A stretch of 8,908 bases of DNA from assembly GCA_012031335.1 (NCBI GenBank), contig JAAUTT010000132.1, positions 1 to 8,908 of the forward strand, read 5' to 3'. This stretch comes from Bacteroidales bacterium. GTDB lineage: Bacteria; Bacteroidota; Bacteroidia; Bacteroidales; JAAUTT01. Of this stretch, positions 8,674 to 8,908 are shown in pieces. The number at the start of each line of letters is the position of its first letter. Within the stretch, counting starts at the first letter, position 1. Under the pieces are notes generated by a model that was given only the letters and a program-made list of their open reading frames with translations, did no database searches and was not told where the DNA came from. A program made the translations under genes and the position numbers.

Positions 8674-8816
8674 CACCATTGTCCGGTAAAATTATTTTAA
8701 AAGAATTTAGGGGTTGATTTACCTTTGAGAACGCTTTGCTAAATTCTCATTTCGATCCTGCCTCGCCGACAGGCAGGTGCAGGGAGAAATCTACTATATT
8801 TAACCGGACACCAATG
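8674..8816. mobile_element. MITE-like non-coding insertion element
   Basis: A 143-bp segment with imperfect terminal inverted repeats. The left end reads CACCATTGTCCGGTAAAAT; the right end, complemented, reads CATTGGTGTCCGGTTAAAT. Ungapped, they share CA and then TGTCCGGT plus AAAT. The segment is bounded exactly by an 8-bp direct repeat, ATTTGTTA, at 8666-8673 and 8817-8824, as expected for a target-site duplication. It has no open frame of note and no transposase, so it would be moved by an enzyme encoded elsewhere. It contains the palindromic repeat at 8749-8790 and a TACCTTTG promoter-like box at 8720-8727. The insertion-sequence family was not identified. Confidence 0.6.
8749..8790. repeat. 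Palindromic intergenic repeat inside the MITE-like element
   Basis: Nested pairing: ATTTC (8749-8753) with GAAAT (8786-8790) outside, and CCTGCCT (8757-8763) with AGGCAGG (8771-8777) around a 7-nt loop. It is markedly GC-richer than the surrounding DNA. The outer pattern, CATTTCGA then GAGAAATCT, resembles a repeat I recall as frequent between genes in Bacteroidota genomes; this is from memory and not checked. Confidence 0.55.
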
Positions 8817-8885
8817 ATTTGTTAAGTATTAATCAATTGAAAAGCCTTAATAACAGGCATGAGAGGTGATTTGTTTTTTTTGAGA

Positions 8886-8908
8886 ATGAATATGAAATTA
8901 CTTTTTGT
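8886..8908 (+). CDS. Possible start of the next gene (cut by window end)
   Basis: ATG at 8886 (or in-frame ATG at 8892) begins MNMKLLF, which could be the start of a signal peptide. Only seven full codons are visible, so the product cannot be identified. Confidence 0.25.

Overview
The window looks like a chromosomal segment of a Bacteroidota (Bacteroidetes) bacterium. Four things point there. The S4 and RNA polymerase alpha proteins read like Bacteroidota versions, for example alpha beginning [14 protein letters not shown]. The start codons lack convincing Shine-Dalgarno sequences and sit in A/T-rich leaders. Promoter candidates of the TTTG / TANNTTTG type are visible. The last large gene is a two-component-regulator-type propeller and Y_Y_Y sensor, an architecture abundant in this phylum. 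No tRNA, rRNA or CRISPR array was seen.

Layout, all on the + strand. (1) 1-2148 is the tail of the ribosomal-protein/alpha operon: rpsD (5' end outside the window), rpoA and rplQ with 14- and 4-nt gaps, closed by a strong terminator. (2) 2191-3530 holds enolase as a single gene with its own terminator. (3) 3615-5103 holds a mitochondrial-type citrate synthase with a candidate promoter and a nested-hairpin terminator. (4) 5104-5322 is AT-rich non-coding DNA with a promoter candidate and a 7-bp inverted repeat. (5) 5323-8635 encodes a roughly 1100-residue membrane sensor: 14 propeller repeats, Y_Y_Y, one membrane span, a coiled coil and a SpoIIE/PP2C phosphatase. (6) 8636-8908 is non-coding. 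It holds a 143-bp MITE-like element with imperfect terminal inverted repeats and an exact 8-bp flanking direct repeat, and the first few codons of a possible next gene.

rpsD, the citrate synthase gene and the sensor gene are each broken by single-base shifts, and all of the shifts lie in short homopolymer runs. rpoA, rplQ and eno (about 2.9 kb of coding sequence) are intact. Because rpsD is essential and every break is repaired by one base in a homopolymer, the most economical reading is uncorrected sequencing or assembly indels, not decay. The annotation therefore gives reconstructed full-length genes as well as the frames as read.

Functionally the first three regions are housekeeping: translation and transcription, glycolysis, and entry into the TCA cycle. 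The sensor phosphatase is a separate signalling unit. It probably reads a periplasmic ligand and acts on an unlinked phosphoprotein in the cytoplasm. I found no convincing new multi-gene system here. The least ordinary items are the wiring of a hybrid-two-component-like double propeller to a PP2C phosphatase and the MITE-like element at the right end.
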